From Hyalella azteca (lineage: Eukaryota; Arthropoda; Malacostraca; Amphipoda; Hyalellidae), in the NCBI RefSeq assembly GCF_000764305.2, contig NW_025946085.1, positions 18,342 through 82,341 on the forward strand: a DNA stretch of 64,000 bases, written 5' to 3'. Both the position numbers and the translations under genes were made by a program. Position 1 is the stretch's first letter. Each line of letters opens with the position of its first letter. Under the pieces are notes generated by a model that was not told the origin of the DNA, ran no database searches, and saw only the letters and a program-made list of their open reading frames with translations. Shown here one piece after another: positions 1 through 10,035 of this stretch.

Positions 1-1
1 C

Positions 2-3000
2 TCTGATTGGTCGACTGCCAAGCGGCAGACTAAAGATGCTGCTGATTGGTCAGCAACTGAGCAGCCGTTGAAAACGGGCAGTGATTGGACGAAGGCTTCA
101 GAAGAATCTGGTGATTGGCTGACGACGATGCAGAACATGTGGGGCCGAGGGGACAAATATAAGGGAAAGGAGAGGCGCAACAAAGGGGGTTACCTCATGG
201 CTCCCCCACCCCTCCTCTCCCCCGAGGAGGAGATCATCGAGAACAAGAGGAAGAGGAAACCGCGCCAGCGTCGTGACCTGCACAGCGACCTGCGCAAGGT
301 GAGTCAAAACCTGCGCAAGGTGGGTCAAAACCTGCGCAAGGTGAGTCAAAACCTGCGCAAGGTGGGTCAAAACCGGTGCAAGGTGGGTCAAAACCTGTGC
401 AAGGTGGGTCAAAACCTGCGCAAGGTGGGTCAAAACCTGCGCAAGGTGAGTCAAAACCTGCGCAAGGTGGATCAAAACCGGCACAAGGTGGGTCAAAACC
501 TGCGCAAGGTGGGTCAAAACCTGCGCAAGGTGGGTCAAAACCGGTGCAAGGTGGGTCAAAACCGGTGCAAGGTGGGTCAAAACCGGTGCAAGGTGGGTCA
601 AAACCTGTGCAAGGTGGGTCAAAACCTGCGCAAGGTGGGTCAAAACCTGCGCAAGGTGAGTCAAGTGTTTTTTTTTTTTTTTTAGGCCACAAAATGATTC
701 CTCAATTTTCTTTGAGGCATTTTGTCTGTGAAAATTTTTTCTGTTGCTTAAAGATAGGATTTATAAAACAAACACTAGGATTTTTTAAAGCAAACTGGAT
801 TTTTTCTAAACAAATACAACTATTAGAAAAAGCACAAGGGAGTTTTATTTAAAACAAACACGTTTTTTTTTAAACAGCAGGATTTATTCAAAACAAGATC
901 CTGTTTTTTTTTAAAGCAAACACTAGGATTTTTTTCAAGAAAAGTTTTGACTTCATTTGATGTGTGCAGGCGGCCATCGGTGGCCCCACAGCCCCAGAGG
1001 ACAGGATTGGCCCCAACGCAGCCCAGTTCCTGGCGGACGAGGAGGCCTACCAGGCCTCACTGGGGGGGCGGGGCAAGCGGACCCGGGGGGAGGAGGACGG
1101 GGAGGAGGGGGATCACACCCCCGCGGCAGAACAGCCAAACAAAAAACAAAAGACGAACAACAAAAACAACAACAGCAATGCTGGTGAGGGAAGAGGGGGG
1201 GTTGTGGTGGGGGAAGTGTGGGTTAATTATGTTGAGGGGCCATACCTAATATCTCTAATTACCATCTATCTAATTGAATTTTCTTCGACCATTAACTCCT
1301 GCTAACCCTTCTTTTTGTGCACAATATTGTTTGTATAACAGTGTTTGTGTTGACAGTGTCAGTTCAGCAGTGTTAGCGTTGACAGTGTCAGTGCAGCAGT
1401 GTTTGTAGAACAGTGTTTGTGTTACAGTGTCAGTGCAGCAGTGTTTGTAGAACAGTGTTTGTGTTACAGTGTCAGTGCAGCAGTATTTGTACAGCAGTGT
1501 TTGTACAACAGTGTTTGTAGAGCAGTGTTTGTGTTACAGTGTTTGTACAACAGTGTTTGTACAGCAGTGTTTGTGTTACAGTGTCAGTGCAGCAGTGTTT
1601 GTACAGCAGAGTTTGTGCAGCAATGTTTATACAGCAGTGTTTGTTTTTACAGTGTCGGTGCCGTACCTGCGCTACGTGCCCGACAACCACGACTTCCGTC
1701 AGTTCCTGTATTGCTACAGCAACAAACACCGCCAGCGTCTCACCAAACTCAAACAACTCCAGCAAAAACTCCCCGTGAGTTATAAACACCTTTTTTTTTT
1801 TGTTGTCCGTGTTCAACATAATTATTTTTCATGATTTTATAAAATTATAATTTATATATTTTTATGATCCATTATTTTCTTGTTATTTTTATATATTTTA
1901 TGATCTATTTTTTATGTTATTATTTTATATTTTGTATGATTCATTTTGGCCGCCAGAATGAGACGCTGCCTGATGGTTATCTTTACCGCCTTAATAAACT
2001 AAGTGCAATATTTACTGTACTAATTAATGGCTTAATTAGTTGTTCCATAATTGATAGAAGGCTTAATGAGTGAGTGATGTAGGCAAATTAGGTAATGGAT
2101 CATTAATGAAGGTGATGTAGCTTTAGTAATGAAGGTGATGTAGCATTAGTAATGAAGGTGATGTAGCGTTAGTAATGAAGGTGATGTAGCGTTAGAAATG
2201 AAGGTGATGTAGCGTTAGATAATGAAGGTAATGAAGCGTTAGTAATGAAGGTGATGTAGCGTTAGTGATGAAGGTGATGTTGCAGGTTGTGGAGGCCCCG
2301 ATGTTGACGCGGGCCCCAGTCAACATCTGCTCCTTCGTGGTGCTGGTGTCCCTCCAGGGGCCCGAAGGAGGCCTTGCCCTCAAGTGGGCCCACGACCTGG
2401 CCCACACCTTTGGCTTGGCCCACCTACCCGTCCGCCACCAAGGTGGGTTGCTGTCCCGCCTGGGCCCCACTGGCACTGGGGACTGTCCCGCCTGGGCCCC
2501 ACTGGCACTGGGGACTGTCCAGCCTGAGACCCACTGTGACTGTCCCGCTAGGGCCCCACTGAGGACTGTACGAAGTGCCATGCTCGTTTGTCGCCCCCTG
2601 CCGCCCGTCACCCCTGACGCCCGTCACCCCTGACGCCTGTCACCCCTGACGCCTGTCACCCCTGACGCCTGTCACCCCTGACGCCTGTCACCCCTGACGC
2701 CTGTCACCCCTGATGCCTGTCACCCCTGACGCCTGTCACCCCTGACGCCTGTCACCCCTGACGCCTGTCACCCCTGACGCCTGTCACCCCTGANNNNNNN
2801 NNNNNNNNNNNNNNNNNNNNNNNNNNNNNNNNNNNNNNNNNNNNNNNNNNNNNNNNNNNNNNNNNNNNNNNNNNNNNNNNNNNNNNNNNNNNNNNNNNNN
2901 NNNNNNNNNNNNNNNNNNNNNNNNNNNNNNNNNNNNNNNNNNNNNNNNNNNNNNNNNNNNNNNNNNNNNNNNNNNNNNNNNNNNNNNNNNNNNNNNNNNN

Positions 3001-6000
3001 NNNNNNNNNNNNNNNNNNNNNNNNNNNNNNNNNNNNNNNNNNNNNNNNNNNNNNNNNNNNNNNNNNNNNNNNNNNNNNNNNNNNNNNNNNNNNNNNNNNN
3101 NNNNNNNNNNNNNNNNNNNNNNNNNNNNNNNNNNNNNNNNNNNNNNNNNNNNNNNNNNNNNNNNNNNNNNNNNNNNNNNNNNNNNNNNNNNNNNNNNNNN
3201 NNNNNNNNNNNNNNNNNNNNNNNNNNNNNNNNNNNNNNNNNNNNNNNNNNNNNNNNNNNNNNNNNNNNNNNNNNNNNNNNNNNNNNNNNNNNNNNNNNNN
3301 NNNNNNNNNNNNNNNNNNNNNNNNNNNNNNNNNNNNNNNNNNNNNNNNNNNNNNNNNNNNNNNNNNNNNNNNNNNNNNNNNNNNNNNNNNNNNNNNNNNN
3401 NNNNNNNNNNNNNNNNNNNNNNNNNNNNNNNNNNNNNNNNNNNNNNNNNNNNNNNNNNNNNNNNNNNNNNNNNNNNNNNNNNNNNNNNNNNNNNNNNNNN
3501 NNNNNNNNNNNNNNNNNNNNNNNNNNNNNNNNNNNNNNNNNNNNNNNNNNNNNNNNNNNNNNNNNNNNNNNNNNNNNNNNNNNNNNNNNNNNNNNNNNNN
3601 NNNNNNNNNNNNNNNNNNNNNNNNNNNNNNNNNNNNNNNNNNNNNNNNNNNNNNNNNNNNACCGTCCACTACGCTGCAGGTGGGTCATCTTGACACGGTT
3701 TGGCATACCGTCCACTACGCTGCAGGTGGGTCATCTTGACACGGTTTGGCACACCGTCCACTACGCTGCAGGTGGGTCATCTTGACACGGTTTGGCATAC
3801 CGTCCACTACGCTGCAGGTGAGTCATCTTGACACGGTTTGGCATGAGCACATGTGCCTTCAAGTGCTACCTGTAGAATGTGTCACTAATGGGACAATATT
3901 ACTCAATTATTTCTCCAATTGATGGGTAGGCTTAGTGGGAAATGATGTACGTACATACAAAATAAATGGACTATTCCCATGAGTTTATCCAGCTAACGCT
4001 CAGAGAGACTTTGTGGTGTGTTATTTGGCCTTTTGTGGGTCATCTTAACACGGTTTGGCATGAGCACATGTGCGTTCAAGTGCTACCTGTAGAAAGTACT
4101 CATTTATTTACCCATTTATTACCCATTACGTAACCATGTTACTCATTTATTTCTCTGAATGATGGGGAGGCTGGGTGGGAGATGGTGTACAATGTACATA
4201 AATAGTCATACATACATACAGATGGAATGGAAGGAGGGGGTGTGTATTTTATGTGTGATGGGGTGTAATGTGCGATGAAGTGTGATGTGGAATGATGAGG
4301 GTTTGATGAGTGGTGAGTGTTTGACGGAATGATTGGATTGTAATGATTGTGTGTGTGTCTAAGGGACAAACTGTGGCTGTGATAGCGAATGCGCAGATAT
4401 ATTTGGAGAGGTAAAAGATTGAAATTTTGAAAATTGATGAATAAAATAGATTGAAATTTTCTGATTTTGAAGATTTATGTAAAAATATAAAGAAATGAAT
4501 TAATCCGTCTCAGCAACATTTTCGTGAACGGTACCATGCTTATTGTGGCAGGTTATACCTAGTAACTCAGTGAAAATGTCAGTCATTTAACTATGTCCAT
4601 TCATGTTTGGTGTGCAGCGTCGGTGCCAGACGTAGGCGAGGAGGAGGAGCGTGTGCTGCGGCAGCGCGTGCTGCTCTTCGCTGAGAAGTACGACAACTTT
4701 GCCGCCCGTAACCTCGCCCCTCTACTGGCCCGAGGTAATACGTCTGGCGTCGCTGTTTCTACTCATACTTGTAACATGGAGACCTGCTGATGCTATTATA
4801 CCTGCAAGTATGATATCTATTGTGTATATCAAGAGATAAAAGATGTATTACTATCCATATTCATTCACCTTCAAACCTAAATATCGAAAGTGTTCGTCAT
4901 CAAGAAAATGTCTTGCATTTGTCGACACACAACGCAGTGACCTTCCAGCGCCGTGGCGTTCGCTGGGTAAACTTATAGGAAGAGGTCATATGGAGGCTTT
5001 GGGTGACGTAAGCGTGGAGGAATTCCATGCGGTTTTTGGAAACTAAATTTCTGCTTTGCGAGCAACGTCAGCCGATGCTCCATCGAGCTGTGGTGGTGCA
5101 GTGGTGAGAGACTCTGTCTCTCGCACCCAGCTCCCGAGTTCGAGTCCCACTGAGGACAAGTTCTACCGGGAAGCTCACCTCATGATCAACTCAGCCATTC
5201 ATCCAACTCTGGTTGATAAATGAGTACCAAGCTTGTCCAGGGTGTTGTGTAATGCAATAAATTGGTTCTAGCGGGTCAGCGAGCCAGTGATGGTCGTAGA
5301 ACTACCAGTGGCATTAAAGTGCTCGGAAAAACTGACCTATCACCCCCTCCCTAACCTAGTCGCCACTACCAGGATGGGCAATTACAGCAACACAACATGC
5401 TCCATCGGCAACATTTGCGCCGTGCTCGTTCGACTGCGTGCTCCAAGAATTCACTTGCATCATCGCTGCAGTGCGCGCGCTGCGGAACAATCAGTGTGCC
5501 AGCGATCTGCTGCCGATGTCGTTACTTAAGGGGAATGTCATAACCCTAGGACCATTTCTGGTCGATTTTTTCAACCGCTGCCGCACTGACGGTGTTGTTA
5601 CGATGAACTTCAAATCAGCACTGAGGGCTTTCAGTGCTGCTTTCAGTGCCAGTGTCTGACTGCAGGTCTCGGTTGTGGGGTTAAGTTATTATGTAGGTAG
5701 GATTCCTTACATTTCCCTTCTCTGTCTCTCTCGTGCGGGCGGCCGATGCCCCGTAGAAGCTCTTGTCTTAGTTTCTCTTGCGTTTCACCTGTCCCTCCTT
5801 GTTACTTCGTCTCTTTGAGATGCTAATGCTGCTTCTTCCGAGCCAGCTTCAGCGGGGTGGACAATTGAGGCCTTCCGCCCCCTTGTGGGTGATGCACAGT
5901 TTTTGATTTGAGAAACTTTCGATAACTGATACCTTCCACCTCTTTGGTGATGTTCATTGTGACTTTCGGTGCGAGATAGCTAGATAGCTGAAGCGCTAGT

Positions 6001-9000
6001 AAACATGTGGCAACTAAACTAACTTTAACACTCCACTGTAAACCAAGCAGCAGGAGGATCAATTACCACAACAACCATCAGAGGAGCGCAGCAGAACTAG
6101 TCCGCTGAGGACACATACACTTGCCCCGATGCGTGTACGCCCAGTTTGCGCTCAAAATTGACATTCCCTGGCAAGGTAGGATGATTTGCAGGCGGACGAA
6201 GCCACCACCAAAGCATCATAAGATTGTATGATGAATATAATATTTTACTTGGTCTTTCGTTCCTTCAGAGGAGAGCTGCAGCTTCCTGGGGCGGGAAGGG
6301 TGGGGCGGCCACGTGCTGCTGGGGGGGCACCGTGCCCTCTACAGTGGTCCACTCTGCAAGTGGGAGACGGCCCACACGGACAGTGGGGCCCGGTGTAGGG
6401 TGAGGAGGAAGATGAGTTAGGTTTGGGTGGATATTTGTTACCTCTTGCGTACAAACATCACAATTACGTGGTTTTCCTGCTCAATATTGCATTGCGTTGT
6501 TCTATTGCTGTTTATTCAAAGAATATAAGTAGTGCGCCGCATAAAGGCTTCTTGAGTTACGAGCGGGTGTCGTAACTCGTAAGACATTGTTATTTGCAAT
6601 AACATGTAAGGCTAATTATTGTCATGTCATTTCCATTACAATAACATGTAAGGCTAATGATTGTCATGTCATTTACAGTGCAATAACATGTAAGGCTAAT
6701 GATTGTCATGTCATTTCCATAGCAATAACATGTAAGGCTAATGATTGTCATGTCATTTCCATAGCAATAACATGAGACTGCCTAGACCCTTGTGAACTGC
6801 CTAGACCCTTGTGAACTGCCTAGACCCTTGTAGACTGCCTAGACCCTTGTGGTCTGTCTAGAGCCCTAGACCCTTGTGGACTGCCTAGACCCTCTTGGAT
6901 TGCCTAGACCCTTGTGGACTGCCTAGACCCTCTTGGACTGCCTAGACCCTTGTGGACTGCCTATTCATAAAAAGCCTTTGCTAGTAAAAAAAAGAATTTC
7001 TTCGTAATTTTAACTGATACTATCACCGTTGATGCTGCTATAGAATTCATTTCACGAAGATTTTGTTGATTGCTTGCAATTGTCAACATTATTGCTATCG
7101 ATGCTACATTTATTCATGTTGTTGCAGGCGCGAGAGCGGCGGGTGGCGGGCGTGGAGCGGCGGTGGTGGGGTGCGGGTCGTGGTGGTGGTGGCGGCGGTG
7201 ACAGCGGCGGTGTGGTGTGGTGGGCTGCTGGGTGGCGTTGCCGGCAAGAAGGGAATATCTCTGGTGGGCGGCGAAACCCTCCTGCTCTCAGACCTGGGTG
7301 AGTGGGCCACGGGGCTACGTGAGTGGGACTCGTGGCTACGTGAGTGGGCCACGTGGCTACGTGTGTGGGCCACGTGGCTACGTGAATGTTCCTCATGGCT
7401 ACGTGAGTGGACCACGTGGCTACGTGCGTGGGCCACGTGGCTACGCGAGTGGGCCTCGTGGCTACGTGAGTGGGCCACGTGGCTACGTGAGTGGGCCTCG
7501 TGGCTGCGTGAGTGGGCCACGTGGCTACGTGAGTGGGACTCGTGGCTACGTGAGTGGGACTCGTGGCTACGTGAGTGGGACTCGTGGCTACGTGAGTGGG
7601 CCACGTGGCTACGTNCTGCAGGTGGTGGGTGTGGTGCACCGCGTAACGCTCTCCACCTTACAAGCTTGTGAGCGAACCGCGGGCGTCGCCTTCCCGCGAA
7701 CCAGCCTAACCCCACACCTGCCCACCGGTGGGTTGGGTGATAAACTAGGCAACTAGTGTGCTGAACCTAGAAATTTTGTATCTGTTCTATTATTACAAAT
7801 TACCTTTTTACAGTATTTATCAAGCCCCACTTCTGCTCACTGATAGGTTACGGGATAAGTTAGTAATTCTGGCAACTATTATGCTTTATCTAAAAATTAC
7901 CTGCTTTGAAAATATTAATTAAAAGTTTTATTTATTTATGAAGTATGAATCGGCGCTAAAACAGTCGCGAGTGAAATAAATATGAATATTTCGTCGGTAT
8001 AAGCGTATGTAATCCAGCTCTTGTGTATGATAGTCATGAATTGTAATTAATGTGGTAGAGCACATCATTAATGTGATTGAAGTGGGAAAGAAAATGTTTT
8101 TCTTGAGTTTTTATATTAGTATATAAATATCGCGAATTATTATGAAATTTAATATTTTTTTTTGCCGCAATTCACTTATTCTTCTTCCCGCTGCAGCTGA
8201 AGAAGAGCTGGTAGAGGCAGCTGAAGAGCAGCTGCTGAGTCATGAAGCACCTACAGCAGCTGCCATCACACCTGCTCCACCTGTTGCACCTGGCGCAGAA
8301 GCACCTGTAGTTGATGCACCTGCTTCCAGTGGAGCATCTAAGAAGACGCCACCAACTGAAAAACCTGATGAAATTGTGGCTGCTGATCGAAACAAAGAAG
8401 CGGAGATGGAAATAAATTCGGCAATTACGGCTGAACAGCTGGCACCGTCTTTGAGATCAGATGGTAATGAAAGCTGGACTATTCCACCAGCTGTGGACGT
8501 TGGTACGCCATCTTTAGTCGCAGAAAGAACTTGTTTGGATTTCGAAGAAGAATTGCTGTTGGTGCGCGAAGCTTTACGAAGGGCGAAACAAGCGCGGGGT
8601 GTTGATGAGAGGGAGAAGAAGGAGCGCAAGCAGATGGAGAAAACGATGCGCAAGCTCCAGCTGGAGCAGAAGGCAAGACTCCAGAAGGAGCAAGAGCTTG
8701 CCCTCGAACAGAGAAGACAGGAATTTGAAGCGAATAGAGAAAAATTCGAGAAAATTCTCAGCGAAAATGCTGCATCTGCTGAGGAAATTTCAACGCAGTC
8801 TACAGTCCCTACTACTGTTCCGTCTACAAGTCAGTCTGATGTTACTGGAGATTCTACCTCTAGCTCTACCGCTGTCCCTGCGCCTTCTAAGGATGGGTCG
8901 CAAACTGGGCCCGTGACATCTGACTTGCCAAACCTGAATTGTACATCAGCTCATGCTACTGCACATACCACATTGCCAGCTACTGCATCTACGACACCGA

Positions 9001-10028
9001 ATGTATCTACTGCCACATCGCCGGCCACTGCATCGATGACATCTACATCTACTCTTCCGACATCTGCGCCTACAGCGCCTACACCTACTTTACTAACTCC
9101 TACAGCGCCTCCATCGAAACCTCAGCGAAGTGCGCTCAGTCTGGCAGAGCACGTGGCTCTCCTCAGGGAGCGGGGAGGCAGCCAGCAACCCCAACCTCAT
9201 GGAGAGAAGCAATCCCATGGGGCGGAGGAAAAGCAACCCAAACCCCGTGAGGCGGAGGAAAAGCAACCCCAACCCCGTGAGGCGGGAGAAAAGCTATCCC
9301 GTGAGGCGGAGAAGCAACCCTTTGAGGCGGAGAAACAACCCCGTGAGGCGGAGAAGCAACCCCCTCGTGAGGCGGGAGAAAAGCCATCCCGTGAGGCGGG
9401 GGTGAAGCAATCCCCGGCAAGCAAGCGGGGGAAGTTCGGGGAGAAGTGGCATGTGGTGGAAGAGGCAGACGAGGCAGTAGGGGAGGCGGCGGCGCTGAGA
9501 GCGCGCATCATGCGTCAAATGGAGCGCATAAATGAGGAAATGCGACGACGCGATGCCATCCTCACACCCGCTGATGACGGGACCAAGTCTGCTGATAAGA
9601 AATGTATATCAACCGACAAGACTGATACCTTATCACGTGGAGTAGATAAGAGTTTGGGATCTACCGCTGGAGCGACCACGGCGATAGGGGAAACAGATGG
9701 CGGAGGTCAGGCAATAGGTGCTGCTGGTATAGCACCTGGTTCTGGTATAGCACCTGGTGCTGGCATAGCACCTGGTGCTGATAAAGCACCTGCTGCGTCT
9801 CTAACAGCTGCACAGCTGCGTAAACTGGAACAAAAACGTAAGCTGGAAGAAGAGAAACGTAAGCTGGAACGTCGCATCCAAGAACAAGTTGTTCTGAAAC
9901 AACAACAGCTCGTGCAACTACGCATGCGGAAGCAGCAGCAACAACAACAGCAGCTGCTAAATAGCAGCAAGAAGCGCCAGCTGCAGCAGCAACTTGCTGC
10001 TATTGACGCAAAGAAAAGTAAAAATTGA
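2..10028 (+). CDS. Multi-exon gene, unrecognised charged/coiled-coil protein (3' part)
   Basis: I join nine exons from phase-compatible open segments: 2-298, 970-1183, 1653-1774, 2286-2442, 4618-4734, 6269-6399, 7128-7297, 7622-7667 and 8197-10028. Exons 1-6 connect without frame conflict, with consensus AG acceptors and GT donors, giving 346 codons to 6399. Exon 1 is cut by the window edge and holds four Asp-Trp motifs and a basic patch (KRKRKPRQRR); exon 2 is acidic then Lys/Asn rich; exons 3-6 look like a folded helical region. Exon 8 joins exon 9 cleanly in phase (residues VVGVVHRVTL on), but exon 7 fits neither exon 6 nor exon 8 in its most protein-like frame, and an N at 7615 marks possible missing sequence. 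The family is not recognised. Basic clusters suggest, but do not prove, a nuclear protein. The gap at 2794-3660 could hide another exon. Confidence 0.6.
299..664 (+). repeat. 21-bp minisatellite of repeated 5' splice sites
   Basis: About 17 tandem copies of a 21-bp unit start at the last base of exon 1. Each copy carries AAG|GTGAGT or AAG|GTGGGT, so the exon end (CTGCGCAAG) and donor are copied together. Variants include CGGTGCAAG and CTGTGCAAG. The period is a multiple of three and the array is open in all the frames it fills, so the exact exon end is uncertain by multiples of 7 codons. It ends at a T tract (667-683). Confidence 0.9.
665..969 (+). other. Intron remainder, T-rich
   Basis: T/A-rich sequence with several T8-T10 runs and repeated aaacaaacactaggattttt-like segments leads to the acceptor gtgtgcag at 962-969. 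No coding potential seen. Confidence 0.6.
1330..1652 (+). repeat. Degenerate minisatellite carrying repeated 3' splice sites
   Basis: Degenerate units of roughly 20-40 bp built from cagtgtttgt, gttacag and tgtcagtgcag run up to the acceptor at 1651-1652. The real junction is tttttacag|TGTCGGTGC, and the repeats read gtgttacag|tgtcagtgc. The copied unit therefore includes the acceptor and the first exon bases. Confidence 0.8.
2100..2285 (+). repeat. About 21-bp repeat running into an acceptor site
   Basis: Eight or so copies of tgaaggtgatgtagcgttag (with small variations) end in tgaaggtgatgttgcag, the acceptor at 2284-2285. The last unit differs from the others mainly by having TTGCAG in place of TAGCGT, so the functional AG lies inside a repeat unit. 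The rest of this intron (1775-2100) is AT-rich with no other feature. Confidence 0.8.
2443..2560 (+). repeat. Short GC-rich direct repeat after exon donor
   Basis: The donor CCAAG|GTGGGT at 2443 is followed by two near-perfect copies of a unit with gtcccgcctgggccccact and ggcactgggga, plus a degenerate third copy (gcctgagacccactgtgact). The intron start is therefore repetitive here too, although the units do not repeat the donor itself. Confidence 0.7.
2596..2793 (+). repeat. 16-bp minisatellite running into assembly gap
   Basis: At least twelve copies of cacccctgacgcctgt, almost invariant, run directly into the run of N. The gap is likely there because this array could not be assembled. Confidence 0.95.
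2794..3660. other. Assembly gap (867 N)
   Basis: Unknown bases between two different tandem arrays (16-bp to the left, 46-bp to the right). True length is unknown, and an exon of the surrounding gene could be inside. Confidence 1.
3661..3837 (+). repeat. 46-bp tandem repeat with joined acceptor/donor-like core
   Basis: Nearly four copies of a 46-bp unit that starts accgtccactacgctgcag, continues gtgggtcatc and ends with cacggtttggcat. Each unit contains ctgcag|gtgggt, which reads as a 3' splice site followed at once by a 5' splice site. The left part is lost in the gap. Confidence 0.9.
3823..4200 (+). repeat. Diverged direct duplication of about 160 bp
   Basis: Sequence from 3826 (cacggtttggcatgagcac, then a stretch ending gctacctgtagaa and a block with tgatgggtaggcttagtggg) is repeated with substitutions and small indels from about 4036 (same tggcatgagcacatgtg block, then gatggggaggctgggtggg). 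The segment follows the last 46-bp unit. The rest of this intron (4200-4617) is AT-rich with no other feature. Confidence 0.75.
5085..5235 (+). mobile_element. tRNA-derived SINE
   Basis: A pol III box A (TGGTGCAGTGG, 5094-5104) and box B (GTTCGAGTCC, 5138-5147) are spaced as in a tRNA gene. No complete cloverleaf or acceptor stem forms, and a non-tRNA tail follows (ggacaagttctaccggg, then ggttgataaatgagtacc). This is the standard structure of a tRNA-derived SINE. It sits in an intron of the first gene in the same orientation. No second copy of this family was found in the window. Confidence 0.75.
5673..5893 (-). repeat. Interspersed repeat, copy 1
   Basis: This stretch matches the reverse complement of 29735-29935 over about 200 bp at high identity, including gtaggattccttacatttcc, ctcgtgcgggcggccg, cacctgtccctccttgt and agccagcttcagcggg. 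Copy 1 has extra bases around 5756-5785. No coding capacity or terminal repeats seen; the family is unknown. The intron around it (5236-6268) shows no exon I can support. Confidence 0.85.
6592..6772 (+). repeat. 42-bp tandem repeat
   Basis: A little over four copies of a 42-bp unit containing aataacatgtaaggctaatg and attgtcatgtcatttcc. The period is 14 codons, so it is open by chance in one frame. It follows the donor at 6400 by about 190 bases and shows no splice motif. Confidence 0.95.
6773..6962 (+). repeat. About 19-bp tandem repeat
   Basis: Around ten copies of gactgcctagacccttgtg with point changes directly abut the 42-bp array. It is in the same intron of the first gene. Confidence 0.9.
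7298..7614 (+). repeat. 21-bp minisatellite of repeated 5' splice sites with E-boxes
   Basis: About 15 copies of a 21-bp unit (GTGAGTGGGCCACGTGGC plus TAC) start exactly at the donor after exon 7 (GACCTGG|GTGAGT). Most copies keep TAC|GTGAGT, a good 5' splice site. About seven copies contain the palindromic E-box CCACGTGG; others have CTCGTGG. The array is broken by an N at 7615, just before the next acceptor (ctgcag, 7616-7621). Confidence 0.9.
7668..8196 (+). other. Intron, AT-rich
   Basis: Starts at donor AAGCTT|GTGAGC and ends at acceptor ctgcag (8196). No repeat, gene or RNA recognised. Confidence 0.65.
8197..10028 (+). CDS. Last exon of the unrecognised gene: Ala/Pro/Ser/Thr-rich, KQPREAE repeats, coiled coil, poly-Gln
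   Basis: The acceptor is ctgcag at 8191-8196 and the frame is completed by one base from the exon ending at 7667. About 610 codons run to TGA at 10026-10028. In order the protein shows an acidic Ala-rich start (AEEELVEAAEEQ), a highly charged helix near 8560-8760 typical of coiled coil, a Thr/Ser/Pro/Ala-rich linker to about 9120, degenerate EAEKQPR-type repeats (9235-9410), a second charged helix (ALRARIMRQMERINEEMRRR), three GIAPG repeats near 9725, and a final Lys/Glu/Gln helix with poly-Gln. It ends in a basic KKSKN tail. Low-complexity composition gives no family assignment. Confidence 0.75.
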
Positions 10029-10035
10029 TGACATG

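Noticed and set aside
98..692. Long open frames on both strands across 98-692
   Set aside because: They follow the 21-bp repeat, which is open in several frames. Only the plus-strand frame up to 298 connects to neighbouring exons.
2286..2442. Cohesin STAG-like match for exon 4 of the first gene
   Set aside because: A loose resemblance of the helix LALKWAHDLAHTFGL to part of STAG proteins is not supported by the flanking exons.
5082..5160. Functional tRNA gene
   Set aside because: Boxes A and B are present but no acceptor stem or complete cloverleaf forms and a long non-tRNA tail follows; a SINE fits better.
6600..6775. Repetitive reading frame with CKANDCHV units
   Set aside because: It is a 42-bp tandem repeat inside an intron, without splice or start context.
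6592..6962. CRISPR array
   Set aside because: Units are contiguous, without unique spacers, and the genome is eukaryotic. The same holds for the other arrays in the window.
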